NCBI GenBank assembly: GCA_018365265.1
Contig: JAGZKI010000016.1
Span: 1 to 41,193, forward strand
Length of the DNA: 41,193 nt
From: Streptococcus parasanguinis
GTDB lineage: Bacteria > Bacillota > Bacilli > Lactobacillales > Streptococcaceae
Direction: 5' to 3'
Shown here one piece after another: positions 16,577 to 25,443 of this stretch (its first letter is position 1; every line of letters starts with the position of its first letter). The position numbers were made by a program, and so were the translations under genes. The notes beneath the pieces are model-generated. The model was not told the origin of the DNA, did not search any database, and worked only from the letters and a program-made list of their open reading frames with translations.

Positions 16577-17095
16577 TTAACTTTTTAACAAGAGACTAAA
16601 AGATTGAAATCCTAAAATGAGGAAAATCAAGCCAATAATATTTAATAGAAAGACGCTAATCGAAAGCGGACTAACGATTAAGAATAAGCCGATGAAGAGC
16701 TGTAGCAAGGCAAAGAAAATATAACGCTTGGACAGTTCCTCAACCTTCCTCGAGTAGAAATTGGCTTTTCGGAAGTTTAAAATCGAACGGTAGATCAGCC
16801 AAATTCCTAAAGTGACTGGAAATACAATCGGCAAGGTCTTGTAGCCATAGAGCAGTAAGTAGACCGCAAAAACCAAAGCGACCATACTGTGAAAGAGCTG
16901 TTGCTGCTGAATGATACCAGCTTGGCGCAATCGGTAATAGCGTGAAAAACGCGAAAGGGAAATTAAAAAGAAGCCACAGGAAATCAACCAGCTAAATGAG
17001 CCGATGTGCTCAATCGGATTGATAAACAAGACGATACCGATAATGGTAAAAATAGTGGCTGAAATCCCAAGGGATATACGGTTCAATTGATTCAT
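16577..17095 (-). CDS. DUF308/HdeD-like integral membrane protein
   Basis: A 172-residue protein made almost entirely of membrane helices, about six, in pairs separated by short charged loops (for example SRFSRYYRLRQAG and SKRYIFFALL). The pattern of two-helix repeats resembles the DUF308/HdeD group, whose role is not settled outside enteric acid resistance. It starts 9 bases after the ABC-F gene and is probably the last gene of the DUF1149-degV-dapB-cca-ABC-F operon. No catalytic motif is visible, so I assign no function. Confidence 0.6.
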   Translation of the reverse strand: MNQLNRISLGISATIFTIIGIVLFINPIEHIGSFSWLISCGFFLISLSRFSRYYRLRQAGIIQQQQLFHSMVALVFAVYLLLYGYKTLPIVFPVTLGIWLIYRSILNFRKANFYSRKVEELSKRYIFFALLQLFIGLFLIVSPLSISVFLLNIIGLIFLILGFQSFSLLLKS

Positions 17096-17104
17096 AGGGC
17101 CTCC

Positions 17105-18973
17105 TTATTCATCTAATTCGCTCAGGTATTCATAGCGATCGTATTTCTCAAGCAATCGCTCATTTTCCTGATCCAATTCCTTTTGAAGAGCTGACAATTT
17201 GCCAAAGTCAGAGCCGTTTTCATTCATCTCCACTTCAATCTCTGCGATCCGATTTTCAATCGCTTCGATATCTGCTTCAATGCTCGCCCACTCTTGCTTT
17301 TCCATGTAGCTCATGCGCTTCTTCTCTTCTTTTGGCTTGACAGGTTTCTCTTTTTCAACCTTGTGACTGGCCGTTACTTGAGCTGCTTCAAAGGCTTTTT
17401 CATCCAGGTAATCCGTATAATTGCCAAAGAACTCACGAATGCCCCCATTTTCAAAAGCCAGGATCTTGCTTGCGACCTTGTCTAGGAAATAACGGTCGTG
17501 GCTAACGGTAATAACGGGACCTCCAAAGTTTTGAAGGAAGTTTTCCAAAACTGTCAGGGTAGCGATATCCAAGTCATTGGTCGGCTCATCGAGGAGAAGC
17601 ACATTGGGTTTTTCAATCAAGAGTTTTAAGAGAAAGAGCCGCTTCTTCTCACCACCGGAGAGTTTTTCAATCAAGGTTCCGTGCATGGAACGTGGGAAAA
17701 GAAATTGCTCCAAGAGATCTGCAATTGATGTCGTCCCAACGGTCGTCTTCACTTCCTCAGCAACTTCCTGGAGGAAATTTATCACGCGCTTGCTCTCATC
17801 CAAACCATCGATCTGTTGAGAGAAATAAGCCACCCGCACGGTTTCCCCGATAATGACTTGCCCAGACTGAGGCTGCAGTCGCTCAGCGATCAGATTGAGT
17901 AGGGTGGACTTGCCGACTCCATTATCCCCTACGATCCCGATGCGATCCTTATTTTGCACCAAGAGGTTAAAGTCCTGTAAAATCGGCTTGTTTTCAAAAG
18001 CAAAACTCACATCTTTAAACTCGATGACTTTCTTTCCGATTCGGCTGGTCTCAAAGTTCATCTCCAAATCCGTCTGGCTGCTTTGACCAGACAAGTCTTG
18101 CTTAAGATCATGGAAACGATTGATCCGCGCCTGTTGCTTGGTCGCACGCGCCTGAGGTTGACGCCGCATCCAGGTCAACTCCTGCTTATAGAGTTGCTGC
18201 TTCTTATGAAGAAGGGCCGCATCACGCTCATCCTGCTCAGCCTTTAAGCGGACATAATCCTGGTAATTGCCCTGATACTCGATCAAGCCACCTCGATCCA
18301 ACTCAAAGATCCGCGTTGAGATATTATCCAAGAAATAGCGATCGTGGGTAATGAAGAGCACCGTTTTCTTAGAGTTCTTCAAGAAATTGGTCAACCATTC
18401 GATGGTATCAATGTCTAGGTGGTTGGTCGGCTCATCTAGTAAAAGCAGGTCGTGGTGAGACAGCAAAACTTGAGCCAGTTGCACCCGACGACGCAAGCCC
18501 CCAGATAGATCTCCAACTTTGGCGTTCAGGTCTTCAATCCCAAGTTTTGAAAGGACTGTCTTGACCTGACTCTCGATTTCCCAAGCATTGAGCGAATCCA
18601 TCTCCGCCATCACTTTCTCCAGACGTGCTTGGTTCTCTTCTCGGTAATCCGCCATCAAGTATTCATAATCACGAATCAGCTGCATTTCACGCAAATCACT
18701 AGATAGCACCGTATCCAGAACCGTCTTTTGATCATCAAAATCAGGTTCCTGCGTCAAGTAGCCAATTGTATAATCACTCTTGGCAGAAAAAGGACTCACA
18801 TCTCCATCAAAGCCAGAGCGACCTGACAACACATCTAACAGAGTGGTCTTTCCAGTCCCATTGACCCCGATCAATCCGATCCGATCCAAGTCGTGAATGA
18901 TAAAGGAAATCTCACGAAAGACGGTCTTATCTCCGACAGATTTGGTTAATTTATCGACAATAAAATCGCTCAT
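17105..18973 (-). CDS. ABC-F family ATPase (Uup/YfmR type)
   Basis: A 622-residue soluble protein with two ABC cassettes and no membrane domain, the ABC-F architecture of ribosome-acting translation factors. Cassette 1 has Walker A GVNGTGKTT (~37), signature LSGGLRRRVQ and Walker B LLLLDEPTNHLD. Cassette 2 has GDNGVGKST, LSGGEKKRL and LLLDEPTNDLD. The inter-cassette arm (~235-310, RRQPQARATKQQARI) is basic, and the C-terminal coiled coil (~545-622, EKQEWASIEADIEAIENRIAEIE) is typical of Uup/YfmR. Members help ribosomes through stalls such as polyproline, which fits the many proline-rich surface proteins here, though that link is speculative. The ATG overlaps the cca stop by 4 bases. Confidence 0.88.
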   Translation of the reverse strand: MSDFIVDKLTKSVGDKTVFREISFIIHDLDRIGLIGVNGTGKTTLLDVLSGRSGFDGDVSPFSAKSDYTIGYLTQEPDFDDQKTVLDTVLSSDLREMQLIRDYEYLMADYREENQARLEKVMAEMDSLNAWEIESQVKTVLSKLGIEDLNAKVGDLSGGLRRRVQLAQVLLSHHDLLLLDEPTNHLDIDTIEWLTNFLKNSKKTVLFITHDRYFLDNISTRIFELDRGGLIEYQGNYQDYVRLKAEQDERDAALLHKKQQLYKQELTWMRRQPQARATKQQARINRFHDLKQDLSGQSSQTDLEMNFETSRIGKKVIEFKDVSFAFENKPILQDFNLLVQNKDRIGIVGDNGVGKSTLLNLIAERLQPQSGQVIIGETVRVAYFSQQIDGLDESKRVINFLQEVAEEVKTTVGTTSIADLLEQFLFPRSMHGTLIEKLSGGEKKRLFLLKLLIEKPNVLLLDEPTNDLDIATLTVLENFLQNFGGPVITVSHDRYFLDKVASKILAFENGGIREFFGNYTDYLDEKAFEAAQVTASHKVEKEKPVKPKEEKKRMSYMEKQEWASIEADIEAIENRIAEIEVEMNENGSDFGKLSALQKELDQENERLLEKYDRYEYLSELDE

Positions 18974-20181
18974 TTTTCCTCCTCTTTTGCTTGCTGGATA
19001 TAGGCAATGATGGCCTCTTTCTCATTAGCCAGATCCCCATCGACAATGGCATATTCAATTTTTGTCAAAATCTCTCCTAAGGCTGGACCTGGTTGAAAGC
19101 CGTAGTCTTTGATCAGCATACCGCCATTAACCACTACTTCATGCTTATCATGAATGGTCAAGCTATCATAGACACGCTCAATGGCCAAATAATCCACACT
19201 CAAGGCATACGCTTCCCGGAGCTCTTCAGCCACTAGCAACAAACGCTTCTCATACTTGTAGCAGGCACGCTTGTCTAGACTTCCATTTTCTCGGAGCTTT
19301 AGAATCTCCACGATCTGCTCCACCGTCTTGGCAAAGTCTCTAGAAGTCTTCCATTTTTTAAAGAATTTTGGAATATCTTGAATCTCTAGTGCTAAGACCA
19401 AAGCAGCCCAGGCTTGCTCAGAAGTTGAAAAGGTATACTCCAACTCTATGTCAAACAAACGCTCGATCGCTTCTTTACGATCCTTCATCTCTGGCAAATA
19501 GTGATAGGCTCCACTTGCCAGCATAGCCTCCAAACCCTGTCTCCAGTATGGAGAAAGCAAGAGTTTATCAAACTCGATGAAGGTACGCTCTACTGAAATC
19601 TTCTCAAGTAAGGGAGCACACTCCTTCATGGCATCAAAGGTTGCCTCTTCTAATTCAAAGCCAAGACTGGCCTGAAAACGAAAGCCTCGCATGATCCGGA
19701 GCGCATCTTCGTTAAACCGTTCATGAGGAAGCCCAACGGCCCGAAGGACCTTGTTTTCCAAATCTTCTAGTCCATGAAAGAGGTCAACAATTTCTCCTTT
19801 TTCATTTAAGGCAAAGGCATTAACGGTGAAATCACGGCGCTTGAGGTCTTCTTCTAGTGAGCGTACAAAAGACACGGAGCTTGGACGGCGATAATCGACA
19901 TAGACATCCTCCGTCCGGAAGGTCGTAATTTCATATTCTTGACCATTTTCAAGAACTAAGACAGTCCCATGTTCGATACCGACATCTACTGTTCGATCAA
20001 AAATCGCCTTGGTCTCTTCTGGGTATGAGGAAGAAGCGATATCAACATCGTGAATGGGACGATCCAAGAGGGCATCTCGGACAGATCCCCCTACAAAATA
20101 GGCCTCAAAACCAGCTGCTTTAATCTTCTCTAATATTGGTAAAGCCTCCTGAAACTCAGAAGGCATCTTTTCTAATCTCAT
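18970..20181 (-). CDS. cca: CCA tRNA nucleotidyltransferase
   Basis: A 403-residue class II nucleotidyltransferase that builds or repairs the 3' CCA end of tRNAs. The N-terminal signature GGSVRDALLDRPIHDVDIA (residues ~32-50) carries the metal-binding DxD, followed by RRDFTVNAFAL and EDALRIMRGFRF (nucleotide selection). The C-terminal part is helical. Length fits Firmicute CCA-adding enzymes (~400). It overlaps both neighbours by 4 bases (ATGA junctions with dapB and the ABC-F gene), so translation is coupled across this operon. Confidence 0.95.
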   Translation of the reverse strand: MRLEKMPSEFQEALPILEKIKAAGFEAYFVGGSVRDALLDRPIHDVDIASSSYPEETKAIFDRTVDVGIEHGTVLVLENGQEYEITTFRTEDVYVDYRRPSSVSFVRSLEEDLKRRDFTVNAFALNEKGEIVDLFHGLEDLENKVLRAVGLPHERFNEDALRIMRGFRFQASLGFELEEATFDAMKECAPLLEKISVERTFIEFDKLLLSPYWRQGLEAMLASGAYHYLPEMKDRKEAIERLFDIELEYTFSTSEQAWAALVLALEIQDIPKFFKKWKTSRDFAKTVEQIVEILKLRENGSLDKRACYKYEKRLLLVAEELREAYALSVDYLAIERVYDSLTIHDKHEVVVNGGMLIKDYGFQPGPALGEILTKIEYAIVDGDLANEKEAIIAYIQQAKEEEK

Positions 20182-20945
20182 AGTAAGTGTTCCAAACCAT
20201 AGACAAGCTCATGACGCTTGACAACTTCTTTAATTCCTAGATTTACTCCTGTCATGAAGGAAACACGATCATAGGAATCATGACGGAGAGTCAACCCTTC
20301 GCCTTGGCTACCAAAAATCACCTCTTGGTGAGCGACTAGGCCAGGCAATCGAACCGAATGGATGCGCATTCCTTCAAACTCTGCCCCTCTTGCTCCAGGC
20401 ATCAACTCTTCTTCATCTGCTGCACCTTGCTGGATTTTCTCGCGCTTCTCCGAGATCAACTCAGCTGTCTTGATGGCTGTTCCACTCGGTGCATCTTTTT
20501 TCTTATCGTGGTGCAATTCAATGATTTCCACATTCGGGAAATACTTGGCTGCTTGCGCTGCAAATTGCATCAAGAGCACGGCTCCAATGGCAAAGTTCGG
20601 CGCGATCAAGCCACCCAAATCCTTTTCACGTGAAAGGTCTGTCAATTCTTGGATCTGCTCGGGAGTGAATCCAGTCGTTCCCACAACAGGCGCAAAGCCA
20701 TTCTCAATTGCAAAGCGAGTATTTTCGTAAGCGACCTTGGGCATGGTAAAGTCGACCCAAACATCTGCCTCTAGGCCCGCAACATCTTCTTTGCGGTTAA
20801 AGACAGGGACTCCTGCAACCTCTGTCTCATCAGTAAATGGATCGATCAAGCCAGCTAATTCTAGCTCAGGATCTTCAGAAACCATCTTGTAGGCTGCTTG
20901 TCCCATTCTTCCCTTGAAACCTGCAATAATGACTTTAATGGACAT
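20178..20945 (-). CDS. dapB: 4-hydroxy-tetrahydrodipicolinate reductase
   Basis: A 255-residue NAD(P)H-dependent reductase of the lysine/diaminopimelate pathway. The Rossmann motif GFKGRMGQAA (residues ~8-17) binds the cofactor and ELHHDKKKDAPSGTA (~147-161) holds the catalytic histidine pair and lysine. A longer reading from 20978 would add 11 unrelated residues; the ATG at 20945 with an AAGGAG site is the better start. The gene starts 10 bases after the degV stop. In streptococci the pathway supplies lysine for protein and for the peptidoglycan stem. Confidence 0.94.
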   Translation of the reverse strand: MSIKVIIAGFKGRMGQAAYKMVSEDPELELAGLIDPFTDETEVAGVPVFNRKEDVAGLEADVWVDFTMPKVAYENTRFAIENGFAPVVGTTGFTPEQIQELTDLSREKDLGGLIAPNFAIGAVLLMQFAAQAAKYFPNVEIIELHHDKKKDAPSGTAIKTAELISEKREKIQQGAADEEELMPGARGAEFEGMRIHSVRLPGLVAHQEVIFGSQGEGLTLRHDSYDRVSFMTGVNLGIKEVVKRHELVYGLEHLL

Positions 20946-20955
20946 AGAATTCTCC

Positions 20956-21804
20956 TTAAACGATAGGGATATACCCAACTGCTAAGCTATGGTCACCTAA
21001 GTGCGTCCCAATAACCCCTCCAAAAGTCGCAAAAGGAATGTCACCTTCCACTCCTTCTTCGATAAGTAGTTGGCGAAGTGCTTCTGCTTTTTCAGGGACA
21101 TTGGCATGGATAACAAAGACTTGGTAATGACCATCTGCGATATCTGATACAACAATCTCTACCAAGCGTTTCATGGCTTTCTTTTCCGTCCGGACTTTCT
21201 CAAAGACCTCAATCACGCCTTCATCATTAAAATGAAGAATAGGCTTGATGCTCAAGAGGTTCCCAAGAATAGCAGCCCCATTTGACAGACGACCACCTTT
21301 AACCAAGTGGTTCAAATCATCCACCATGATATAGGCAGAGGTTCCATCAATCTGGTGTTGAACATTGGCAACAATCTCATCAAAGGAACGACCTTCACCA
21401 GCCCATTTCAAGCAGTCTTCTGCCATCATTCCTAATGGAGCACTGGTGATTTTTGAGTCCGAAAATTCAACGGTCAAGCCTTCGAATTCGTCCTTCAAAT
21501 ATTGGATATTTTGGTAGAAACCAGAGATACCAGATGACAAGAAAAGACCAATAGCATGCGTATAGCCCTTAGCTGTCAAACCAGATAAGACTTCTTCTAA
21601 CTCTGCTACACTCGGCTGGCTAGTCTTTGGCAATTCCTTAGACGCAGCCATCTTTTGGTAGAACTCATCGTGTGTCAGGTTCTTCCCTTCAACATAAGAC
21701 TCCCCATCGATATAGATCGGGATCTCTAAAATAAATAAGTCGTCGTGATGGAGCACGTCTTGCGTTAAATAGGCAGACGAATCCGTGATCACTGCTAATT
21801 TCAT
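20956..21804 (-). CDS. DegV family fatty-acid-binding protein
   Basis: A 282-residue DegV/DAK-like protein. This family binds fatty acids; some members (FakB) present the acyl chain to the kinase FakA for incorporation of exogenous fatty acids. The N-terminal AVITDSSAYL (residues ~4-13), TSQPSVAELEEVL with the conserved T-S pair at ~61-62, and the GISGFYQN loop with lipid-carboxylate contacts are visible, along with the late GGVIGTHLGDHSLAVGYIP block. Several DegV paralogues usually coexist, so I give no fakB number. It starts 3 bases after the DUF1149 gene and precedes dapB. Confidence 0.88.
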   Translation of the reverse strand: MKLAVITDSSAYLTQDVLHHDDLFILEIPIYIDGESYVEGKNLTHDEFYQKMAASKELPKTSQPSVAELEEVLSGLTAKGYTHAIGLFLSSGISGFYQNIQYLKDEFEGLTVEFSDSKITSAPLGMMAEDCLKWAGEGRSFDEIVANVQHQIDGTSAYIMVDDLNHLVKGGRLSNGAAILGNLLSIKPILHFNDEGVIEVFEKVRTEKKAMKRLVEIVVSDIADGHYQVFVIHANVPEKAEALRQLLIEEGVEGDIPFATFGGVIGTHLGDHSLAVGYIPIV

Positions 21805-21807
21805 TGA

Positions 21808-22182
21808 TTAAAACTCCAAATTAATACCCGGTAAATCAAGGGCAATTTCTGTGACTTCATAAGTCAAACGGTTGAGCATATCCAAGCAAGGGCGTGCCAA
21901 TTCTTCCACTTCGTCTTTGCTGAATTCGCTTGGTTCATTGACATAACGACCAAACAAGTGGTTAATTTGAGTGATGGTTCCACTGATCACAAAGCCGTCA
22001 AATACAATCATGTAGCTCAAAATCACAATCAAAGACGTTGTATTTTGTTGTTGATCACGATTGATTAATTGAAAGTTTACATCTACTTTTGTTTCAGGAA
22101 TGCCATTTTCTTTTTCCCACTCAAAATTACGAGCGTCATAGTGGTATTGGCTGACAAATTCTTTTTCACGTTGAATATCCAT
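21808..22182 (-). CDS. DUF1149 family protein (SecB-like fold)
   Basis: A 124-residue soluble protein beginning MDIQREKEFVSQYHYDARNFEWEKE. The order DUF1149-degV-dapB-cca-ABC-F is a known streptococcal arrangement and the sequence fits DUF1149, a small family proposed to share the SecB chaperone fold; its role is not established. A longer reading from 22275 runs into the promoter region and is rejected. The ATG at 22182 has an AGGAG site. It is the first gene of the operon and has a recognisable promoter 30 bases upstream. Confidence 0.8.
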   Translation of the reverse strand: MDIQREKEFVSQYHYDARNFEWEKENGIPETKVDVNFQLINRDQQQNTTSLIVILSYMIVFDGFVISGTITQINHLFGRYVNEPSEFSKDEVEELARPCLDMLNRLTYEVTEIALDLPGINLEF

Positions 22183-22213
22183 TTTTATTCTCCTAAAAAT
22201 ATGCGATAGGCTT

Positions 22214-22243
22214 ATTATATCATAATTCGGATCAAGATACCAA
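22214..22243 (-). promoter_or_regulatory. Predicted promoter of the DUF1149-degV-dapB-cca operon
   Basis: Minus-strand -35 TTGGTA (22238-22243), 18-base spacer and extended -10 TGATATAAT (TATAAT at 22214-22219). Confidence 0.6.
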
Positions 22244-22384
22244 TGTAGAATGAGGTGAATTTTTCGCCAGTACAAGAAGAAAAGGTTGGGTGACCGACCT
22301 GATAATCCAGCAAAAACATGCTTTGTTTGATATGAAACTTGTAGTAAATTTGCATAGAAATAATTGAAGTTTTATAACTTGCTC

Positions 22385-22804
22385 TTAGTCAAAAAGTTGG
22401 CCCTCTAATCTTATACCATTGCTGATCCCCATGCTTTCCATATCAATTTTTCCATTTTTTATCTCAATTATAACATTCCAATCTGACGTCTTTAAATGAT
22501 TAAATCCACCAAAAATACTCACAACTTTTCCTGCCCCTTGGGGTGTACCATTCCCTATTTCTTCCCAACGAGTCTGGTCCCAATCAATCTGAACAGATTC
22601 GATCTTTGGGTTTTGAGATTTTACAAACTCTTTTATTTCATTATCATGTTCCTTTAAGTAAGCCAATTGCTTCTCTTTCGCGCTGAGTTGCTTTCTCTGT
22701 TGAGGAGCATTGGAAAATATATTTTGTTTTTGAAGAGACAAAATTGTTTCTCCCACTAGTACAAAAGTGAGGACCGCCAAAGTGACTATTTTTCTTTTTC
22801 TCAT
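22385..22804 (-). CDS. Exported protein of unknown function, paralogue A
   Basis: A 139-residue protein with a basic start and one hydrophobic segment (residues ~6-24, IVTLAVLTFVLVGETIL), then a short extracellular-type domain; it is either anchored by the uncleaved helix or secreted. It is clearly paralogous to the next gene: both have LSxKExQLAYLKEH, FVKSxxPKxESVQ.DW and GNGTPQGxG. I do not recognise a family with confidence; streptococcal DUF1310-type proteins are a possible distant relation. It has its own promoter and AAGGAGG site. No clear terminator follows in the 200-base gap down to the DUF1149 gene. A second reading frame over the start (64 codons) is a shadow. Confidence 0.75.
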   Translation of the reverse strand: MRKRKIVTLAVLTFVLVGETILSLQKQNIFSNAPQQRKQLSAKEKQLAYLKEHDNEIKEFVKSQNPKIESVQIDWDQTRWEEIGNGTPQGAGKVVSIFGGFNHLKTSDWNVIIEIKNGKIDMESMGISNGIRLEGQLFD

Positions 22805-22838
22805 TATCTTGCCTCCTTGATAAAGAAAAGTTCTTCAA

Positions 22839-22889
22839 ATCATAACCAAATCAATATAGATCAGCAATTGATTCACTAGTTGGTGTTTT
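22839..22889 (-). promoter_or_regulatory. Promoter of paralogue A with conserved upstream block
   Basis: Minus-strand -35 TTGCTG (22862-22867), 17-base spacer, -10 TATGAT (22839-22844). Five bases further upstream lies AAAACACCAACTAGTGA (22873-22889), identical to the block before paralogue B. Confidence 0.6.
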
Positions 22890-22905
22890 GTAGGTTTTTA
22901 AATTA

Positions 22906-23346
22906 CTATTCGTCATAATAATACCAACCGCCATCCCTATAAATTCTTATGGGTTGCATTTCATAAATTCCAAATTCCTTTGGTGTGCTGGTAGCATTAT
23001 CTAAAGAAAAGCCAACCATGAATTTCGTTTGTTCATTATGATTCACCTTTCCTCGCAGTGTTAACATATAGCCACCACCTTGAGGTGTTCCATTGCCTAC
23101 CTGACCAACTTCCATACTCTCCCAATCAAACTGAACACTTTCAACTTTAGGACTCAACGATTTTACAAAATCAGCCATATCTTTTTCGTGTTCTTTTAAG
23201 TAAGCCAATTGCCTCTCTTTTATGCTAAGTTGCTTACTTGGTTGAGTATCATTTAAAAAGATGTTTTGTTTTTGACTAGCGATAATCACACCTCCTGCTA
23301 ATACAGCAGCGATGGCTAAAAAAATTGCCAGTTTACCTTTTTTCAT
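22906..23346 (-). CDS. Exported protein of unknown function, paralogue B
   Basis: A 146-residue relative of the downstream gene, with MKKGK, a hydrophobic segment (residues ~6-24, AIFLAIAAVLAGGVII), then SQKQNIFLNDTQPSKQLSIKERQLAYLKEHEKD and the shared PKVESVQFDWES and GNGTPQGGG motifs. It ends in an aromatic WYYYDE absent from paralogue A. The C-terminal halves differ more than the N-terminal halves, suggesting an older duplication or diversifying surface exposure. It lies between fruA and paralogue A but has its own promoter and is not part of the fru operon. Function unknown. Confidence 0.75.
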   Translation of the reverse strand: MKKGKLAIFLAIAAVLAGGVIIASQKQNIFLNDTQPSKQLSIKERQLAYLKEHEKDMADFVKSLSPKVESVQFDWESMEVGQVGNGTPQGGGYMLTLRGKVNHNEQTKFMVGFSLDNATSTPKEFGIYEMQPIRIYRDGGWYYYDE

Positions 23347-23380
23347 GCTTCATCCTCCTTGATAAGGAAAAGATATAATA

Positions 23381-23432
23381 ATTGTATCGAAATCTATAGA
23401 GATAAGCAACTTCATCACTAGTTGGTGTTTTT
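23381..23432 (-). promoter_or_regulatory. Promoter of paralogue B with conserved upstream block
   Basis: Minus-strand -35 TTGCTT (23404-23409), 17-base spacer, -10 TACAAT (23381-23386), with the same AAAACACCAACTAGTGA block upstream (about 23415-23431). Spacing between the block and the -35 matches paralogue A. Confidence 0.6.
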
Positions 23433-23437
23433 GCGCA

Positions 23438-23467
23438 GTAAAAAAGGTTGGGCATTCCCAACCTTTT
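23438..23467 (-). terminator. Terminator of the fructose operon
   Basis: AAAAGGTTGGG (23442-23452), a four-base loop and CCCAACCTTTT (23457-23467), a perfect 11-bp stem with a following T-rich tract on the minus strand. It is nearly symmetrical, so it may work in both directions, and it lies close to the -35 block of paralogue B. Confidence 0.85.
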
Positions 23468-23475
23468 AGTCATGT

Positions 23476-25443
23476 TTAGTTTTTAGGTTTGCGAAGCAAT
23501 CCGAACAAGATACCACTTACAACTGCACCGATCAATACGAACAAGATGTAAAGAAGTGGATTTGATGTAAGAGCAATCACGAAGATTCCTCCGTGTGGAG
23601 CCATGAGTTTCAAGCCTGCAAGACCAACAAGAGCACCTGTCAATGCTGAACCTGCGATGAAGCTTGGGATGGCACGAGCTGGGTCAGCTGCACCGAATGG
23701 AATGGCACCTTCTGTGATGAAGGAAAGACCCATAACGATGTTTGTCAAACCTGAATCGCGTTCTTCTTGTGTGAATTTATCTTTGAACAAGACAGTTGCT
23801 ACGAATACTGCCAATGGAGGAACCATACCAGCCGCCATAACAGCTGCCATAACAATAGAACCACCTGAAGCAACAGATTCAGCAAGTGTACCTGTAGCGA
23901 AGACATAAGCGGCTTTGTTCACTGGTCCACCCATATCGACAGCCATCATACCGCCGACGAGAAGTCCAAGAAGGACAGCTGAGCTACCTGACAAGCTTGA
24001 AAGGAAGTTGTTAAGACCAGTATTGATAGCAGCCATTGGAATATTGATGAGGAACATCAAGAATCCTGTCAAACCAACACCAAGCAATGGCAAGAGAAGG
24101 ATTGAACGGATACCATCGAGTGAACGTGGAAGACCTGCAAGGGCTTTGCGAAGTAAGAGAACAATTCCACCTGCAAGGAAACCACCTACCAAAGCTCCAA
24201 GGAAACCTGATGATACGGCTGCTGGTAATTCACCTTTAGCAGCACCGTAGGCGATATTTCCAAATGCTGACCCTGAGCTAGCAATAGATCCAGCGATAAA
24301 CCCTGCTACAAAACCAGGTTTTTCAGCGATTGAGAATCCAATGTAACCTGCAAGTACAGGAAGCATGAAGCCAAAGGCTACTCCACCAATTGTTTTAAAT
24401 TGTGCTGCTAATACATGATAAGAACCAAGACTAGACAATTGATCTTGAGGTACACCCATAACTTGGTCAATCAAGAAGGCAAGGGCGATCAAGATACCAC
24501 CACCGATAACGAATGGAAGCATTTGAGAAACCCCACTCATCAAGTGTTTGTAGAAGGCTCCACCCAAGCTCAATTTTTCTTGGCTAGCGCTAGCTTGTGC
24601 AGCATTTTCAGCGTGGAAGACATCTGCTTTGCCATCCAAGATGGTTTGGATCAATTCTTCTGTCTGACGGATACCGGCTGCGACTGGTTTAGAGATCAAT
24701 TTTTTACCATCGAAACGAGCAGTTTCAACTGCTTTATCTGCTGCAATGATAACCCCTTCAGCTTTTGCGATTTCTTCAGCTGTCAAGCGGTTGCCGACAC
24801 CAGATGCCCCGTTGGTTTCAACGCGGACCGTAACACCCATTTCTTCACCTTTTTTGATGAGGGCTTCTTCTGCCATGTAAGTGTGGGCGATACCAGTTGT
24901 ACATGCTGTAACAGCAACGATAAGCGGTTTGTCAGATGAAGCTGCTCCTTTGACCGCTTCTGCTTTTTTCGCTTCTTCAGCTGCAGCTTCTTGCTCTTCT
25001 GCATCAAAGGCTGCGATCACTTGATCAGGAGTGCTGGCTTGGCGAAGTTTGTCCGCAAATCCTGGTTTCATCAAGTACTTAGACAATTCAGCTAGGGCTG
25101 CCAAGTGAGTGTCGTTTGCTCCTTCCGGAGCTGCGATCATGAAGAACAAGTCTGTTGGTTGACCATCAAGCGAAGCATAGTCCACACCCTTGTTTGATTT
25201 TGCAAACAAGACTGTAGCTTCTTTAACTGCTTCATTTTTGCTGTGGGGCATGGCAATTCCGTCACCCAAACCAGTTGAAGTTTGTGCTTCACGGTTCATG
25301 ATTCCAGCCTTGAAGGTGTCAAAATCTGTCACCACACCATTGTCAACGAGCGATTGAACCATCTCATTGATCACGCCCTCTTTATCTGTTGCTTGAAGAT
25401 CAAACAACATCACGTTTTTATTTAAAACGTCTTGAATTTTCAT
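23476..25443 (-). CDS. fruA: PTS fructose-specific transporter, fused IIA-IIB-IIC
   Basis: A 655-residue phosphotransferase permease that imports fructose as fructose 1-phosphate. Domain order is EIIA (residues ~1-150, phospho-His in GIAMPHSK, H67), an Ala/Glu-rich linker, EIIB (~172-270, phospho-Cys C181 in VTACTTGIAHTYMAEEAL) and EIIC (~295-650, many membrane helices, with the GGPVNKAAY and GAIPFGAADP loops). The IIABC order is the usual streptococcal fruA form. The ATG overlaps the fruK stop by 4 bases. It is the last gene of fruR-fruK-fruA. Confidence 0.95.
   Translation of the reverse strand: MKIQDVLNKNVMLFDLQATDKEGVINEMVQSLVDNGVVTDFDTFKAGIMNREAQTSTGLGDGIAMPHSKNEAVKEATVLFAKSNKGVDYASLDGQPTDLFFMIAAPEGANDTHLAALAELSKYLMKPGFADKLRQASTPDQVIAAFDAEEQEAAAEEAKKAEAVKGAASSDKPLIVAVTACTTGIAHTYMAEEALIKKGEEMGVTVRVETNGASGVGNRLTAEEIAKAEGVIIAADKAVETARFDGKKLISKPVAAGIRQTEELIQTILDGKADVFHAENAAQASASQEKLSLGGAFYKHLMSGVSQMLPFVIGGGILIALAFLIDQVMGVPQDQLSSLGSYHVLAAQFKTIGGVAFGFMLPVLAGYIGFSIAEKPGFVAGFIAGSIASSGSAFGNIAYGAAKGELPAAVSSGFLGALVGGFLAGGIVLLLRKALAGLPRSLDGIRSILLLPLLGVGLTGFLMFLINIPMAAINTGLNNFLSSLSGSSAVLLGLLVGGMMAVDMGGPVNKAAYVFATGTLAESVASGGSIVMAAVMAAGMVPPLAVFVATVLFKDKFTQEERDSGLTNIVMGLSFITEGAIPFGAADPARAIPSFIAGSALTGALVGLAGLKLMAPHGGIFVIALTSNPLLYILFVLIGAVVSGILFGLLRKPKN

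Noticed and set aside
16540..16577. Hairpin GCAAACCTTTGC after the DUF308 gene
   Set aside because: Five-base stem with no clear T-run; it overlaps the glk promoter region and is unlikely to terminate efficiently.
22276..22310. GGTTGGGTGACCGACC hairpin between paralogue A and the DUF1149 gene
   Set aside because: Short imperfect stem; although a T-rich stretch follows on the minus strand, pairing is too poor to call a terminator.
24415..24939. Plus-strand open frame of 174 codons inside fruA, and one of 171 codons inside clpX (3564-4079)
   Set aside because: Both lie antisense to well-conserved enzyme genes, have Cys/Phe-rich nonsense composition and no start signals.
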